This document shows positions 26,848 through 35,878 of a DNA stretch of 64,000 bases, one piece after another (position 1 is the first letter of the stretch; the number at the start of each line of letters is the position of its first letter). A program made the translations under genes and the position numbers. The notes below the pieces were generated by a model. That model was given only the letters and a program-made list of their open reading frames with translations, was not told the DNA's origin and did not search any database. This DNA is from Cupriavidus metallidurans CH34 (GTDB lineage Bacteria; Pseudomonadota; Gammaproteobacteria; Burkholderiales; Burkholderiaceae), in the NCBI RefSeq assembly GCF_000196015.1, contig NC_007974.2, forward strand, positions 2,516,085 through 2,580,084, given 5' to 3'.

Positions 26848-27126
26848 CTACGGCAACTGCTTGCCGGGCAGCGTGGGTGTCACGCCACGCGTGCCTGCGG
26901 CGGGCACACGGCGCGTGCCGGTCGGTCTGGCGCGCGCCTTCTCCTTGCCTGACACCGGCGCAGCCAGAATGGCCTGGCCCTCGAACTGGCCGCGCGCGTC
27001 GAACGCCCCCATCCGCACCGGTTCGCCCATGCCGCCCACCACATGCTGGGCCAGCGCGTTACCGGAACTGGCTGCCGCAAGCAGCCATGCCGCCGTCATC
27101 ACACGAACGCCGCAATCCCTTTTCAT
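26848..27126 (-). CDS. Small exported protein of unknown function
   Basis: 92 aa. Signal peptide about 27 residues long (RVMTAAWLLAAASSGNALA, then QH). The mature part is short and basic at the C-terminus (GKEKARARPTGTRRVPAAG). No family recognised. A purine-rich AAGGA lies ahead of the start. Convergent with actP at a short distance. Confidence 0.6.
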   Translation of the reverse strand: MKRDCGVRVMTAAWLLAAASSGNALAQHVVGGMGEPVRMGAFDARGQFEGQAILAAPVSGKEKARARPTGTRRVPAAGTRGVTPTLPGKQLP

Positions 27127-27286
27127 TCGATCCTTCCGTATCCCTTATCGTCACGGTCGGCGAGCATAATGCGGGCGGGATGCTGGCGTTGTAATGAATT
27201 GTTATGCCCCCGCGCAAGGCCACCAGACGGCCCGAACCGGCCGCTTGCCGGCCCACCTGCGTACAATGCCGGGCTCAACTAGTGGG

Positions 27287-27475
27287 ATGACGTCCGTGAA
27301 GAAAACCGATCTGGAAAAGAACAAGGGCCTGAAGATCAACAACAGCATGAAACAGTACGGTGCCAACCGGGCTGGCTCGCTGCCTAAGGGCAGCCGCCGC
27401 GCGGAGACCGGCAAGACCGGCCTGCTCGGCAAGCTGCTCGGCAAGGCCGTGCCGCCGGAGAAGGCTGGCGACTGA
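27287..27475 (+). CDS. Small basic protein, unknown
   Basis: 62 aa from the ATG at 27287 (a GTG at 27296 is an alternative). Lys/Gly-rich and probably unstructured: MTSVKKTDLEKNKGLKINNS, then an RRAETGKTGLLGKLLGKAV end with a short amphipathic helix. No signal peptide. A nucleic-acid or ribosome contact would suit the charge but is not shown. Confidence 0.6.
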   Translation: MTSVKKTDLEKNKGLKINNSMKQYGANRAGSLPKGSRRAETGKTGLLGKLLGKAVPPEKAGD

Positions 27476-27557
27476 GCGGGATCCGCGTCTCCCGGGGTAT
27501 CCTTGACCCTTCACGGCACATGCAGCACTGGACTGAACGCCGGATCGAGGAGAAGCC

Positions 27558-28820
27558 ATGGATATGCAAGGCAGGGAAACGCAGGGGATGTCCCGGGAGC
27601 GGCTGGGGCGGATCGATCGTTTCATCAATGAAGCGTATATCGCCAACGGCAAGCTACCGTGCGCGCTGACCCAGGTGTGGCGGCGTGGCGAGCTGGTGTT
27701 GAACTCGGTGCTGGGCCAGGCCGACCGCGAGCGGCAGGTGCCGCTGGCCGAGGACTCGATCTTCCGCATCTACTCGATGACCAAGCCGATCACCTCGGTG
27801 GCGATCATGATGCTGCTCGAGGAATGCAAGATCGCGCTTGACGATCCGGTCAGCAAGTACATTCCCGCATGGGAAAACCTCGGCGTCTTCACCGGCGGCT
27901 TCATGGAGAGCTTCCAGACGCGCGCGCCAGCACGACCGATGCAGGTGGTCGACCTGCTGCGCCACACCTCTGGACTGACCTACGGCTTCCAGCAGAACAC
28001 CAATGTCGATGCCGCCTATCGCAGGCTGAAGCTGGGCGACATCGCCACGGACGGCACGCTCGACGACATGATCGAGAAGCTGGCCACGCTGCCGCTAGAG
28101 TTCTCGCCGGGCGAGGCCTGGAACTACTCGGTATCGACCGACGTGCTGGGCTACCTGGTCGGCAAGATCAGCGGCATGCCGTTCGAGACCTTCCTGAAGG
28201 AACGCATCTTCGATCCGCTGGGCATGGTCGATACCGCGTTCCACGTACCCGAGGACAAGGTATCGCGCTTCTGCGCGTGCTACGCCATCGGCGCGCTGGG
28301 TTCGAAGGTCATTTCGCCGCGTGGGCCGATGCTCCAGGACGATCCTCTGGCCAGCACCTACCTGAAGCCGCCCAGCTTTGTCTCGGGTGGCGGTGGTCTG
28401 GTGTCGACGGCGGCGGACTACATGTGCTTCGCACGCATGTTGCTGCAGGGTGGCGAACTCGATGGCGCGCGCCTGCTGAGTCCGAAGACCCTGGCGCTGA
28501 TGACCGCCAACCATCTGCCGGGCGGTGTGGATCTGCCGCGCATGTCCCGCTCGATGTTCAGCGAGGCCACCTACGAAGGCGTCGGATTCGGACTCGGCTT
28601 CGCCACGACGCTCACGCCAGCCACCACGCTGATTCCCGGCAGCGCCGGAGACTTCTTCTGGGGCGGCGCGGCCAGCACCTTCTTCTGGGTCGATCCTGAG
28701 GAAGACCTGATCGGCCTCTTCCTGACCCAGCTCCTGCCGTCGTCGGCCTATCCCGTGCGCCGCCAATTGCGCACGATGGTCTACAGCGCGATCACGGAGC
28801 CGGGCGCCGGTGCGCGCTGA
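27558..28820 (+). CDS. Class C beta-lactamase-related serine hydrolase (family VIII esterase-like)
   Basis: 420 aa, with no signal peptide, so cytoplasmic. The S-x-x-K catalytic motif is SMTK (residues about 73-76, IFRIYSMTKPITSVAIMM), the Y-x-N motif is replaced by YSV (NYSVSTDVLGYLV), and HTSGLTYGF is the family segment. Replacement of the Asn is typical of esterases rather than beta-lactamases, so I call it an esterase/hydrolase. Substrate unknown. No clear operon partner. Confidence 0.86.
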   Translation: MDMQGRETQGMSRERLGRIDRFINEAYIANGKLPCALTQVWRRGELVLNSVLGQADRERQVPLAEDSIFRIYSMTKPITSVAIMMLLEECKIALDDPVSKYIPAWENLGVFTGGFMESFQTRAPARPMQVVDLLRHTSGLTYGFQQNTNVDAAYRRLKLGDIATDGTLDDMIEKLATLPLEFSPGEAWNYSVSTDVLGYLVGKISGMPFETFLKERIFDPLGMVDTAFHVPEDKVSRFCACYAIGALGSKVISPRGPMLQDDPLASTYLKPPSFVSGGGGLVSTAADYMCFARMLLQGGELDGARLLSPKTLALMTANHLPGGVDLPRMSRSMFSEATYEGVGFGLGFATTLTPATTLIPGSAGDFFWGGAASTFFWVDPEEDLIGLFLTQLLPSSAYPVRRQLRTMVYSAITEPGAGAR

Positions 28821-28882
28821 ACGTCACACGCATCGGACGGTACTACAATGCACGCATCAGAGACCGAGTCGGGATACCGTTG

Positions 28883-29131
28883 ATGAAGAAAGCAACTTCC
28901 CTCGTTGCGATCGTGCTGATCGCCTTCAGTACGCTGGCCAACGCCAGCGTGGCCGAAGGCGCCCGTGAATTCAAGGCCGACGTCAAGGCGGCAGGCAAGA
29001 AGACCGGACACGCGGTGCACGAGACCGCGATTGCGATTGGCGACGGCGCCAAGGCTGCCGGCCATGCCGTCGCCGATGCCAGCAAGCGTGGCTATCACTC
29101 GACGAAGAAGTTCGTAACGGGGCATGAGTAA
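28883..29131 (+). CDS. Small exported helical protein
   Basis: 82 aa. Signal peptide MKKATSLVAIVLIAFSTLAN ends near NAS-VA. The mature part is Ala/Lys/His-rich and helical (EFKADVKAAGKKTGHAVHET, then IAIGDGAKAAGHAVADASKR), like the small amphipathic proteins of the periplasm. Start is ATG at 28883; the preceding TTG is not chosen. No function assigned. Confidence 0.65.
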   Translation: MKKATSLVAIVLIAFSTLANASVAEGAREFKADVKAAGKKTGHAVHETAIAIGDGAKAAGHAVADASKRGYHSTKKFVTGHE

Positions 29132-29170
29132 GGGGCACGAGTAAAGTCGCCCCGACGTCCAGCAGGCAAC

Positions 29171-29206
29171 GTGGCCGCGTGCGGGTGGAGACCCGCACGC
29201 GGCCAC
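29171..29206. terminator. Perfect 16-bp stem between convergent genes
   Basis: GTGGCCGCGTGCGGGT (29171-29186), loop GGAG, complement at 29191-29206. There is no T-run, but position between convergent stops suggests a transcription block or 3'-end protector for both. Confidence 0.65.
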
Positions 29207-29213
29207 GATCACT

Positions 29214-29861
29214 TCATGACTGCCGTTTTTCCAGCACTTCGCGAATCACCTGCTCGAAGGCTTCCGGCGGTTGCCCGCCCGTGAGGAGGTAGCGGTTGTC
29301 GAAAATGACCGATGGCACCGAGTTGATACCCATCGACTGGAACTGCGCCACCTCAGCGCGCACTTCATCGGCATAGGCATCGCTTTCCAGAATGCGGCGC
29401 GCCTCCGCGCCATCGAGACCCGCCGATTGCGCGGCCTCCACAATCACGTCGTGATTGCTCGGGTCCTTGCCCGCGCCGTGATAGGCCTTCAGCAAGGCCA
29501 GCTTGAGCGGCAGCTTCTTGCCCTGCGTGCCGGCCCACTGCAACACGCGATGCGCGTCGAACGTGTTGTAGATATGCGTCCGGGGGCCAAACTCGAATCC
29601 GACCGCCTCGCCGCGCTCGCGGATCTGTACCTGGCGCTCGGCAAGCTGCTCGGCGGTGCTGCCGTACTTCGTGCTGACGTAGTCGAGGATGGTGCGGCCT
29701 TCCGGCGGCATGTCCGGATTCAGTTCGAACGGATGCACGACGATCTCGGCTTCCACTTCGTCCCCGAGACGCTCCAGCGCCTGCTTGAGCGACGTCAGGC
29801 CAATGGCGCACCATGGGCATGCGATATCGGAAACAAAATCGATCCTGAGTGCTTGAGTCAT
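29214..29861 (-). CDS. DsbA-family (FrnE-like) thiol oxidoreductase
   Basis: 215 aa. Thioredoxin fold with the active site CPWC at residues 14-17 (DFVSDIACPWCAIG) and an inserted helical domain. The cis-Pro loop is GINSVPSVIFDNRYLL, typical of the cytoplasmic FrnE/2-hydroxychromene-isomerase-like DsbA group; no signal peptide is seen. A disulfide reductase or isomerase role in the cytoplasm is the family expectation. Monocistronic. Confidence 0.9.
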   Translation of the reverse strand: MTQALRIDFVSDIACPWCAIGLTSLKQALERLGDEVEAEIVVHPFELNPDMPPEGRTILDYVSTKYGSTAEQLAERQVQIRERGEAVGFEFGPRTHIYNTFDAHRVLQWAGTQGKKLPLKLALLKAYHGAGKDPSNHDVIVEAAQSAGLDGAEARRILESDAYADEVRAEVAQFQSMGINSVPSVIFDNRYLLTGGQPPEAFEQVIREVLEKRQS

Positions 29862-30099
29862 GACTTTTCCTGATCTGCGGAATATGGGAACCGCGACAGG
29901 TTAGCGTGAATCGCCGGGCCGTGCTTGGCGATGCGTGCCACGCTCTATACTGGACATGACATCGGCCAACCGCGCCGGTGTCCCGTCAACGACCACGCCT
30001 GCAGGAGGAGCCGAACTCGCGGATGCTGCGCAGCCGGCCTCCGCACTGGGAGCCCCCGAGGTTCCCATCCCGACGAACCATTCGCGCCAGGAGGCAACG

Positions 30100-30294
30100 A
30101 TGGGACGCAAATTCATCGATTGCCGCGACTATCCCAGCCAGATGCATTGCACGGTGGCACTCAGTGCTGATACCGAAGAGGAACTGCTGGAAGCCGCGGT
30201 CCAGCACGCTGTACAGGTGCACGAGCATCAGGACACGCCAGAGTTGCGCAGCCAGCTCAAGGCGTGCTTCAAGGACGGCTCGCCGCCGAGTTGA
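30100..30294 (+). CDS. DUF1059 family small protein
   Basis: 64 aa from ATG at 30100, with CAGGAGG six bases upstream. MGRKFIDCRDYPSQMHCTVA and the following ADTEEELLEAAVQHAVQVHE are characteristic of DUF1059. Two Cys near the start and one near the C-terminus could be functional. Role unknown. Ahead of the cyo terminator, convergent with cyoD. Confidence 0.85.
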   Translation: MGRKFIDCRDYPSQMHCTVALSADTEEELLEAAVQHAVQVHEHQDTPELRSQLKACFKDGSPPS

Positions 30295-30302
30295 AGCCTG
30301 GA

Positions 30303-30346
30303 TAAAAAAGGGGCGCGGCGGCACAACGCCCATTGTGCCGCCACGC
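30303..30346 (-). terminator. Intrinsic terminator of the cyo operon
   Basis: On the minus strand a stem of GGCGGCACAA with TTGTGCCGCC (30317-30326 and 30333-30342, loop six bases) is followed by GCGCCCC and then T6 (30304-30309). It also lies just after the convergent DUF1059 gene. Confidence 0.88.
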
Positions 30347-30375
30347 CTTCCCCAAACCGGATCGGTTCGATTCGC

Positions 30376-30741
30376 TCAGCCCTTCGGGCTGGCCTGCAGC
30401 GGCATGGACTGCATCGGCATCATGTTCAGATTGGCGTTGTGCATGACCCACAGCGAGCCAGACACCACGATGGCAATCAGGAACACCGTGCAGGCGAAGA
30501 TCGCCGTGTTGCCACGCTGCCCCTTGCGCGGGCCCAGATGCAGGAAGAAGACCAGTTGCACCAGCAACTGCGCGATGCAGAGCAGGACGATGACCGCGAG
30601 CCCGTAGCCCGGCGGCAGTACCCCACTCATCACGGCACCGAAGGACACCAGGGTCAGCACCACCGACAGCCCGTAGCCGATCAGGTGGCTGCGAATGCTG
30701 CCGTGCGACGATTCATGAGCGGTAGCGCTGGTGGGCTTCAC
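30376..30741 (-). CDS. cyoD: Cytochrome o ubiquinol oxidase subunit IV
   Basis: 121 aa from a GTG overlapping the cyoC stop (GTGA), chosen over an in-frame ATG 14 codons earlier because it is coupled. Three transmembrane helices (about 22-42, 50-70, 83-105) and the family HSHL start SIRSHLIGYGLSVVLTLVSF. Subunit IV helps assemble the heme-copper site of the quinol oxidase. Last gene of cyoABCD and followed by a terminator. Confidence 0.93.
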   Translation of the reverse strand: MKPTSATAHESSHGSIRSHLIGYGLSVVLTLVSFGAVMSGVLPPGYGLAVIVLLCIAQLLVQLVFFLHLGPRKGQRGNTAIFACTVFLIAIVVSGSLWVMHNANLNMMPMQSMPLQASPKG

Positions 30742-31418
30742 AGGAAGGTCCTCAGGTAGACGATGGAGAAAACGCAGATCCACACGAGATCCAGGAAGTG
30801 CCAGAACAGGCTCAGGCAGGCCAGGCGTCGACGCACGATGCCGTCGAGGCCGAACACCTGGATCTGGTGCACCATCACGATGATCCAGAGCAGCCCGGCC
30901 GTGACGTGCAGGCCGTGCGTGCCCACCAGCATGAAGAACGCCGACAGATAGGCGCTGCGGCCCGGGCCCGCCCCTTCGTGAATCAGTTCCATGAACTCGA
31001 AGATCTCCATGCCGACGAACGCCGCGCCGAGCGCGAACGTCAGCACTATCCAGCGGATCACCTGGTTCGGATTGGCCTTGCCGTCCTCCAACTTGATCAT
31101 CGCCACGCCGAAGGTCAGGCTGCTGGTCAGCAGCAGCATCGTTTCACCGAGCACGAAGCGCAGGTCGAACAGTTCGCGCCCGCCCGGGCCGCCCGCGGTG
31201 TTGTTGACCAGCACGCCGAACGTCGCGAACAGCACCGCGAAGATCAGGCAGTCGCTCATCAGATAGAGCCAGAAGCCCAGCGTGGTGCGCGACTGCACCA
31301 CGTGATCGTCGTGTCCGTCGTGACCGTGGGCAGCGTCATGGCCGTGGGCGTCGGACGCATGGCCCGGCGCATGGATGCCGGGCGCTGCGTCGGCCCGGAG
31401 TTTCAGGGATGTCGTCAT
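30738..31418 (-). CDS. cyoC: Cytochrome o ubiquinol oxidase subunit III
   Basis: 226 aa. A His/Gly/Asp-rich N-terminus (HGHDAAHGHDGHDDH) precedes five transmembrane helices with the subunit III features LGFWLYLMSDCLIFAVLFAT and HEGAGPGRSAYLSAFFMLVGTHG (shown in part). It is a non-catalytic subunit of the oxidase. Stop overlaps cyoD; starts two bases after cyoB. The histidine-rich tail is longer than in many cyoC and may bind a metal. Confidence 0.94.
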   Translation of the reverse strand: MTTSLKLRADAAPGIHAPGHASDAHGHDAAHGHDGHDDHVVQSRTTLGFWLYLMSDCLIFAVLFATFGVLVNNTAGGPGGRELFDLRFVLGETMLLLTSSLTFGVAMIKLEDGKANPNQVIRWIVLTFALGAAFVGMEIFEFMELIHEGAGPGRSAYLSAFFMLVGTHGLHVTAGLLWIIVMVHQIQVFGLDGIVRRRLACLSLFWHFLDLVWICVFSIVYLRTFL

Positions 31419-31420
31419 GA

Positions 31421-33397
31421 TCAGTTGGAGCCTTGCAGTTGCTGGAAGCGCGCGCGTTCGATGCGTTCCACTTCGGCGGCGGGGACGTAGTAGTCCACGT
31501 CGCGGTCATACGCGCGGGCGATGAAGGTGAAGATCATCGCGGCCAGGCCGAAGCCCACCATCCACCAGATGTGCCAGACAAAGCCGAAACAGAACACAAG
31601 GCCAAACACGGAGACGAGGAAGCCAGCCGATGTATTGCGCGGCATATGGATGTCCTCGTACCTGGCGGGCTGCGCGTAGGCGCGGCCGGTATCCTTGTCT
31701 TCCCAGTGCTGCTCCAGCGACGTGATGTTCGGCACGTGCGCGAAGTTGTAGAACGGCGCGGGCGAGGCGGTGGCCCACTCCAGGCTGCGGCCATCCCACG
31801 GATCGCCGGTCAAGTCACGGTTCTGGTTGCGGTCACGCACGCTGACGTAGAGCTGCCACAGGATTGCCAGGATGCCGGCGCCGATGATGCACGCGCCAAC
31901 CAGCGCGACGATCAGGTACGGCTGCCACTCGGGGTTGGTGTAGTGGTTCATGCGGCGGGTCATACCCATCAGGCCCAGCGCGTACAGCGGCATGAAGGCC
32001 AGGTAGAAGCCGATCAGCCAGCACCAGAACGCGACCTTGCCCCAGAACTCGTTGAGCGTGAAGCCGAACACCTTCGGGAACCAGAACGACATGGCCGCCA
32101 GACAACCGAAGACCACGCCACCGATGATCACGTTGTGGAAGTGGGCGATCAGGAACAGGCTGTTATGCAGCACGAAGTCCGCGCCCGGCACGGCCAGCAG
32201 CACGCCGGTCATGCCGCCCACCGCGAACGTCACCATGAAGCCGATGGTCCACAGCGTCGACGAATGGAAGCGGATGCGGCCGCGATACATCGTGAACAGC
32301 CAATTGAACAGCTTCACGCCGGTCGGAATCGAGATGATCGACGTCATGATGCCGAAGAACGCGTTGACGCTGGCGCCCGAGCCCATCGTGAAGAAGTGGT
32401 GCAGCCAGACGAAGAACGACAGCACACCAATCGACGACGTCGCGTAGACCATCGACTTGTAGCCGAACAGCGGCTTGCGCGAGAACGTGGCAATGATCTC
32501 CGAGAACGCGCCGAAGCACGGCAGGATCAGCACGTAGACCTCGGGGTGGCCCCAGATCCAGATCAGGTTCACGTACATCATCGCGTTCCCGCCAAGCTCG
32601 CTGGTGAAGAAATGCATGTCCAGATAGCGGTCGGCGGTAAGCAGCGCCAGCGTGGCGGTGAGCACAGGGAAGATCGCGACGATCAGGATGTTCGTGATCA
32701 GCGCGGTCCACGTGAACACCGGCATCTTCATCAGCGTCAGGCCCGGCGCGCGCATCCGCAGGATCGTGACGATGAAGTTGATGCCTGTCAGCGTGGTGCC
32801 AAGCCCTGATATCTGTAGCGCCCAGATGTAGTAATCCACCCCAACGGTCGGACTGTACTCAAGACCACTGAGCGGTGGGTAGGCCACCCATCCGGTGGCG
32901 GCGAAATCGCCAACGAACATCGAGATCATCACCAGCACCGCGCCAATGGCCGAGAGCCAGAAGCTCAGCGAGTTGACGAACGGATAGGCCACGTCGCGCG
33001 CGCCGATCTGCAGCGGCACGATCACGTTCATCAAGCCCAGGATGAACGGCGTGGCCACGAAGAAGATCATGATCACGCCGTGCGCCGTGAAGATCTGGTC
33101 GTAGTGGTGCGGCGGCAGGTAACCGGCGGTCTCGCCGACGGCAATGGCCTGCTGCGTGCGCATCATGATGGCGTCGGCAAAGCCGCGCAGCAGCATGACC
33201 AGCGCCATGATGATGTACATCACGCCAACGCGCTTGTGGTCCACCGAGCAGATCCACTCGCGCCAGAGGTAGGTCCACTTGCGGTGATACGTGATCGCGC
33301 CGAACAGGGCGGCGCCGCCCAGCAGTACCACCACCAGCGTGCCCATGATGATGGGTTCGTGCATGGGGATGGCATCGAGAGTCAGTTTTCCGAACAT
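31421..33397 (-). CDS. cyoB: Cytochrome o ubiquinol oxidase subunit I
   Basis: 658 aa, the normal length. This subunit holds heme b, heme o3 and CuB, reduces O2 to water and pumps protons. Visible: [14 protein letters not shown] with the CuB His and cross-linked Tyr, [12 protein letters not shown] with two further CuB His, and [14 protein letters not shown] with heme ligands. An intact quinol oxidase large subunit. Sits three bases after cyoA stop. Confidence 0.97.
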   Translation of the reverse strand: MFGKLTLDAIPMHEPIIMGTLVVVLLGGAALFGAITYHRKWTYLWREWICSVDHKRVGVMYIIMALVMLLRGFADAIMMRTQQAIAVGETAGYLPPHHYDQIFTAHGVIMIFFVATPFILGLMNVIVPLQIGARDVAYPFVNSLSFWLSAIGAVLVMISMFVGDFAATGWVAYPPLSGLEYSPTVGVDYYIWALQISGLGTTLTGINFIVTILRMRAPGLTLMKMPVFTWTALITNILIVAIFPVLTATLALLTADRYLDMHFFTSELGGNAMMYVNLIWIWGHPEVYVLILPCFGAFSEIIATFSRKPLFGYKSMVYATSSIGVLSFFVWLHHFFTMGSGASVNAFFGIMTSIISIPTGVKLFNWLFTMYRGRIRFHSSTLWTIGFMVTFAVGGMTGVLLAVPGADFVLHNSLFLIAHFHNVIIGGVVFGCLAAMSFWFPKVFGFTLNEFWGKVAFWCWLIGFYLAFMPLYALGLMGMTRRMNHYTNPEWQPYLIVALVGACIIGAGILAILWQLYVSVRDRNQNRDLTGDPWDGRSLEWATASPAPFYNFAHVPNITSLEQHWEDKDTGRAYAQPARYEDIHMPRNTSAGFLVSVFGLVFCFGFVWHIWWMVGFGLAAMIFTFIARAYDRDVDYYVPAAEVERIERARFQQLQGSN

Positions 33398-33400
33398 GGG

Positions 33401-34360
33401 TTATTGCTCCACGGTGTCGGGCAGCGGCGGCAGAGCGGCGCGCAGCGTCTCGGGGCTGTCCGCGCGGCAGATGTCGCCATTGCTGGCCATGTATTGATCG
33501 ACGACACCCTGGAACAGGCGTGGCGAAACGTTTGCGTAGATGGTGACCGGGTCCTTGCTGCTGGGCTGCTTCAGCGCGCGGTAGGTCTGTTCGTCGAGCA
33601 CGTTGCCGGACGCGCGGGCGCGGGCGATCCACGCATCGAAATCCTCGCGCGAGGTGGCAACCGTCCGGAAATGCATGTCCGAGAAGCCGGCGCCGCTGTA
33701 GGCCGCGGAGCGGCCGTCGAACACGCCAGTTTCATCGGCGATCAGATGCAGCTTGGTTTGCATCCCGCTCATCGCATAGACCATGCTGCCGAGCTTCGGG
33801 ATGAACAGTGCATTCATCGTCGATTCGGCCGTGATGCGGAAGTTGATGGGCGTGCCGACCGGCACAGGTAGCTCGTTCAGCGATGCCACGCCGTACTGCG
33901 GATAGATGAACAGCCACTTCCAGTCGAGCGCGACGACGTCCACCTCTATCGGCGCCACCTTCGACTCGAGCGGCCGGAACGGGTCGAGCTTGTGCGTGGT
34001 GTCCCAGATGATGATGCCGAGCAGCGCCACGATCACGCACGGGATGCCCCAGACGACGACCTCGATCTTGGTCGAATGCGACCAGCGCGGCGCGTACTCG
34101 GCCTTGGTGTTGGTCTCGCGATACCGCCACGCGAACACCAGCGTCAGGATGATGACCGGGATGACCACCAACAGCATCAGCGCGGTGGACAACACGATCA
34201 GGTTGCGCGTTTGTACACCTACGGCGCCGCTCGGGGAGAGCAGATCGTAGGAACAACCGCTGAGGATCAGGGGAGCCGCGACGTAGAGCCACGCGCGGAC
34301 TTTGGGGGGGATGGGTATCCGCCGGCGGACATGCTCCGGGGCGGTAACTCGCTCACGCAT
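33401..34360 (-). CDS. cyoA: Cytochrome o ubiquinol oxidase subunit II (lipoprotein)
   Basis: About 319 aa. Two N-terminal membrane helices, the first ending in lipobox LSGC (about residue 37), then a periplasmic cupredoxin-type domain (VDVVALDWKWLFIYPQYGVA). The CuA ligands of cytochrome c oxidase are absent, as expected in a quinol oxidase. I take the ATG at 34360; a GTG at 34369 in frame is possible. First gene of the operon; a MocR regulator is divergent, and a 10-bp inverted repeat lies in the gap. Confidence 0.93.
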   Translation of the reverse strand: MRERVTAPEHVRRRIPIPPKVRAWLYVAAPLILSGCSYDLLSPSGAVGVQTRNLIVLSTALMLLVVIPVIILTLVFAWRYRETNTKAEYAPRWSHSTKIEVVVWGIPCVIVALLGIIIWDTTHKLDPFRPLESKVAPIEVDVVALDWKWLFIYPQYGVASLNELPVPVGTPINFRITAESTMNALFIPKLGSMVYAMSGMQTKLHLIADETGVFDGRSAAYSGAGFSDMHFRTVATSREDFDAWIARARASGNVLDEQTYRALKQPSSKDPVTIYANVSPRLFQGVVDQYMASNGDICRADSPETLRAALPPLPDTVEQ

Positions 34361-34402
34361 TTCAGACACCTATTGATGGGGGCACAGGCGTATTCCGGGT
34401 AT

Positions 34403-34458
34403 TTGTATGGATTGGCCTGAGGTGCGCGGGATGCTAAGGTAAGACAACATCCATACAA
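34403..34458. promoter_or_regulatory. Long-spaced inverted repeat between mocR and cyoA
   Basis: TTGTATGGAT (34403-34412) and ATCCATACAA (34449-34458) are perfect complements 36 bases apart. Such pairs flank promoters controlled by dimeric MocR or GntR regulators. The second arm lies 13 bases ahead of the mocR start, fitting autoregulation as well as control of cyo. Confidence 0.55.
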
Positions 34459-34471
34459 GACGGATTTTTCG

Positions 34472-35869
34472 GTGCGTACAAAGACATCCGCGCTTACAGG
34501 CAAGCCGGCCTGGATCGGCGAGTTCAGCCCGACCGGCGGGCCGCGCTATCTGCAGATCGCGGGATTCCTCGAACACGCGGTGGCGGACGGGCGGCTCTCT
34601 CCCGGGGACCGGCTGGCGCCTCAGCGAGAACTGGCAGCAATGCTTGGCGTGGACCTGACCACGGTGACGCGGGCGCTGGCCGAGGCGCGGCGCCGCCGGC
34701 TGGTCGAACCACGCGGCTCGCTCGGCACCTTCGTCGCCGCGCCGGTCTTCGAACTGGCCCAGACTGTGGACCTGAGCATGAACGTGCCACCACCGCCGGA
34801 GAGCATCGACTTCGACGACATGCTCCGGCGCGGGTTGGCGCAGGTGACGCTGCACGCGGACGCCAGCCTGTTAATGACCTACCAGTTGGGCGGCGGCACC
34901 CAGCCGGATCGCGAAGCCGGTGCGCGGTGGCTCGGACCGATGCTTGGAACGGTAGCGTCCTCACGCGTGATCGCCAGTCCCGGCGCCCAATCGGCGTTGT
35001 CGGCAGTGATCCTCAGCCTCAGCGACCCCCGGTCAGTCATCGCGGCGGAGCCGCTGATCTATCCGGGGCTGCGCGCGGCGGCGGCGCAAACGGGGCGGCG
35101 CGTGGTGACGGTGGCGACAGATGACGACGGAATGCGCCCCGACGCGCTCGAGGCCGCTTGCCGCGCGCACGCGATTCGGCTCATCTACCTGAACCCGACG
35201 CTGCAGAATCCCACCACGCACACGATGCCCGAGCACCGTCGGCGTGACATCGCACGGGTGGCCGCCCGGTGCGGCGCGCGGATCATCGAGGACGACCCGT
35301 ACTGGCTGCTCACGCCCGACGCGCCGCCCCCGGTGGCCGCACTCGCGCCGGCGCAAACGATTCATATCGCGACCCTGTCGAAATGCCTGAGCCCCGGATT
35401 GCGCACCGCATACGTGGTGGCGCCCGATGTCGACACGCAGGAATTGATTCTGGCCGCGCTACGCGCGATCACCCTCATGGCGTCGCCGATTGCCACCGCG
35501 CTTGCCACGCAGTGGATTCGCGATGGGTCCGCCGAGGCATTGCTGAACGGCATTCGCAGCGAAGCGGCGGCGCGGCAGCAGATGGCGCGGCAATGGCTGA
35601 TCGGTGCAGACCAGTCGCCGCAATCTGGCATCCATGTGTGGCACCCGTTGCCAAGTTACTGGACGTCGAGCGGATTCAGCCGCGCGGCCAGCGACGAGCA
35701 CCTGCGGGTGACCGCATCGGATGCGTTTTCCGATGGAGCCGATGCGCCCAACGCCATTCGTATATCGCTCGGCGGCGTGGCGGAGCGCGCGCAGCTTTCG
35801 ATGGCGCTCAAGAAACTGTCGGGGTTGCTCGCACGCAAGCCGCCACACGCAATGCTGCAGGTGATCTAG
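34472..35869 (+). CDS. MocR-type GntR regulator with aminotransferase-like domain
   Basis: 465 aa. A GntR winged helix (residues 20-85: GDRLAPQRELAAMLGVDLTT and TVTRALAEARRRRLVEPRG) is fused to a class I aminotransferase fold. The PLP lysine is in TLSKCLSPGLRTAY (about residue 309), and IIEDDPYWLL and SPGAQSALSAV fit the cofactor pocket, so it can hold PLP. Family members sense PLP, amino acids or GABA. GTG start. It faces cyoABCD across an inverted repeat, an uncommon pairing. Confidence 0.9.
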   Translation: MRTKTSALTGKPAWIGEFSPTGGPRYLQIAGFLEHAVADGRLSPGDRLAPQRELAAMLGVDLTTVTRALAEARRRRLVEPRGSLGTFVAAPVFELAQTVDLSMNVPPPPESIDFDDMLRRGLAQVTLHADASLLMTYQLGGGTQPDREAGARWLGPMLGTVASSRVIASPGAQSALSAVILSLSDPRSVIAAEPLIYPGLRAAAAQTGRRVVTVATDDDGMRPDALEAACRAHAIRLIYLNPTLQNPTTHTMPEHRRRDIARVAARCGARIIEDDPYWLLTPDAPPPVAALAPAQTIHIATLSKCLSPGLRTAYVVAPDVDTQELILAALRAITLMASPIATALATQWIRDGSAEALLNGIRSEAAARQQMARQWLIGADQSPQSGIHVWHPLPSYWTSSGFSRAASDEHLRVTASDAFSDGADAPNAIRISLGGVAERAQLSMALKKLSGLLARKPPHAMLQVI

Positions 35870-35878
35870 TCCGCCGTA

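Noticed and set aside
31433..32809. 458-aa plus-strand open frame
   Set aside because: Opposite cyoB; Arg/His-rich shadow.
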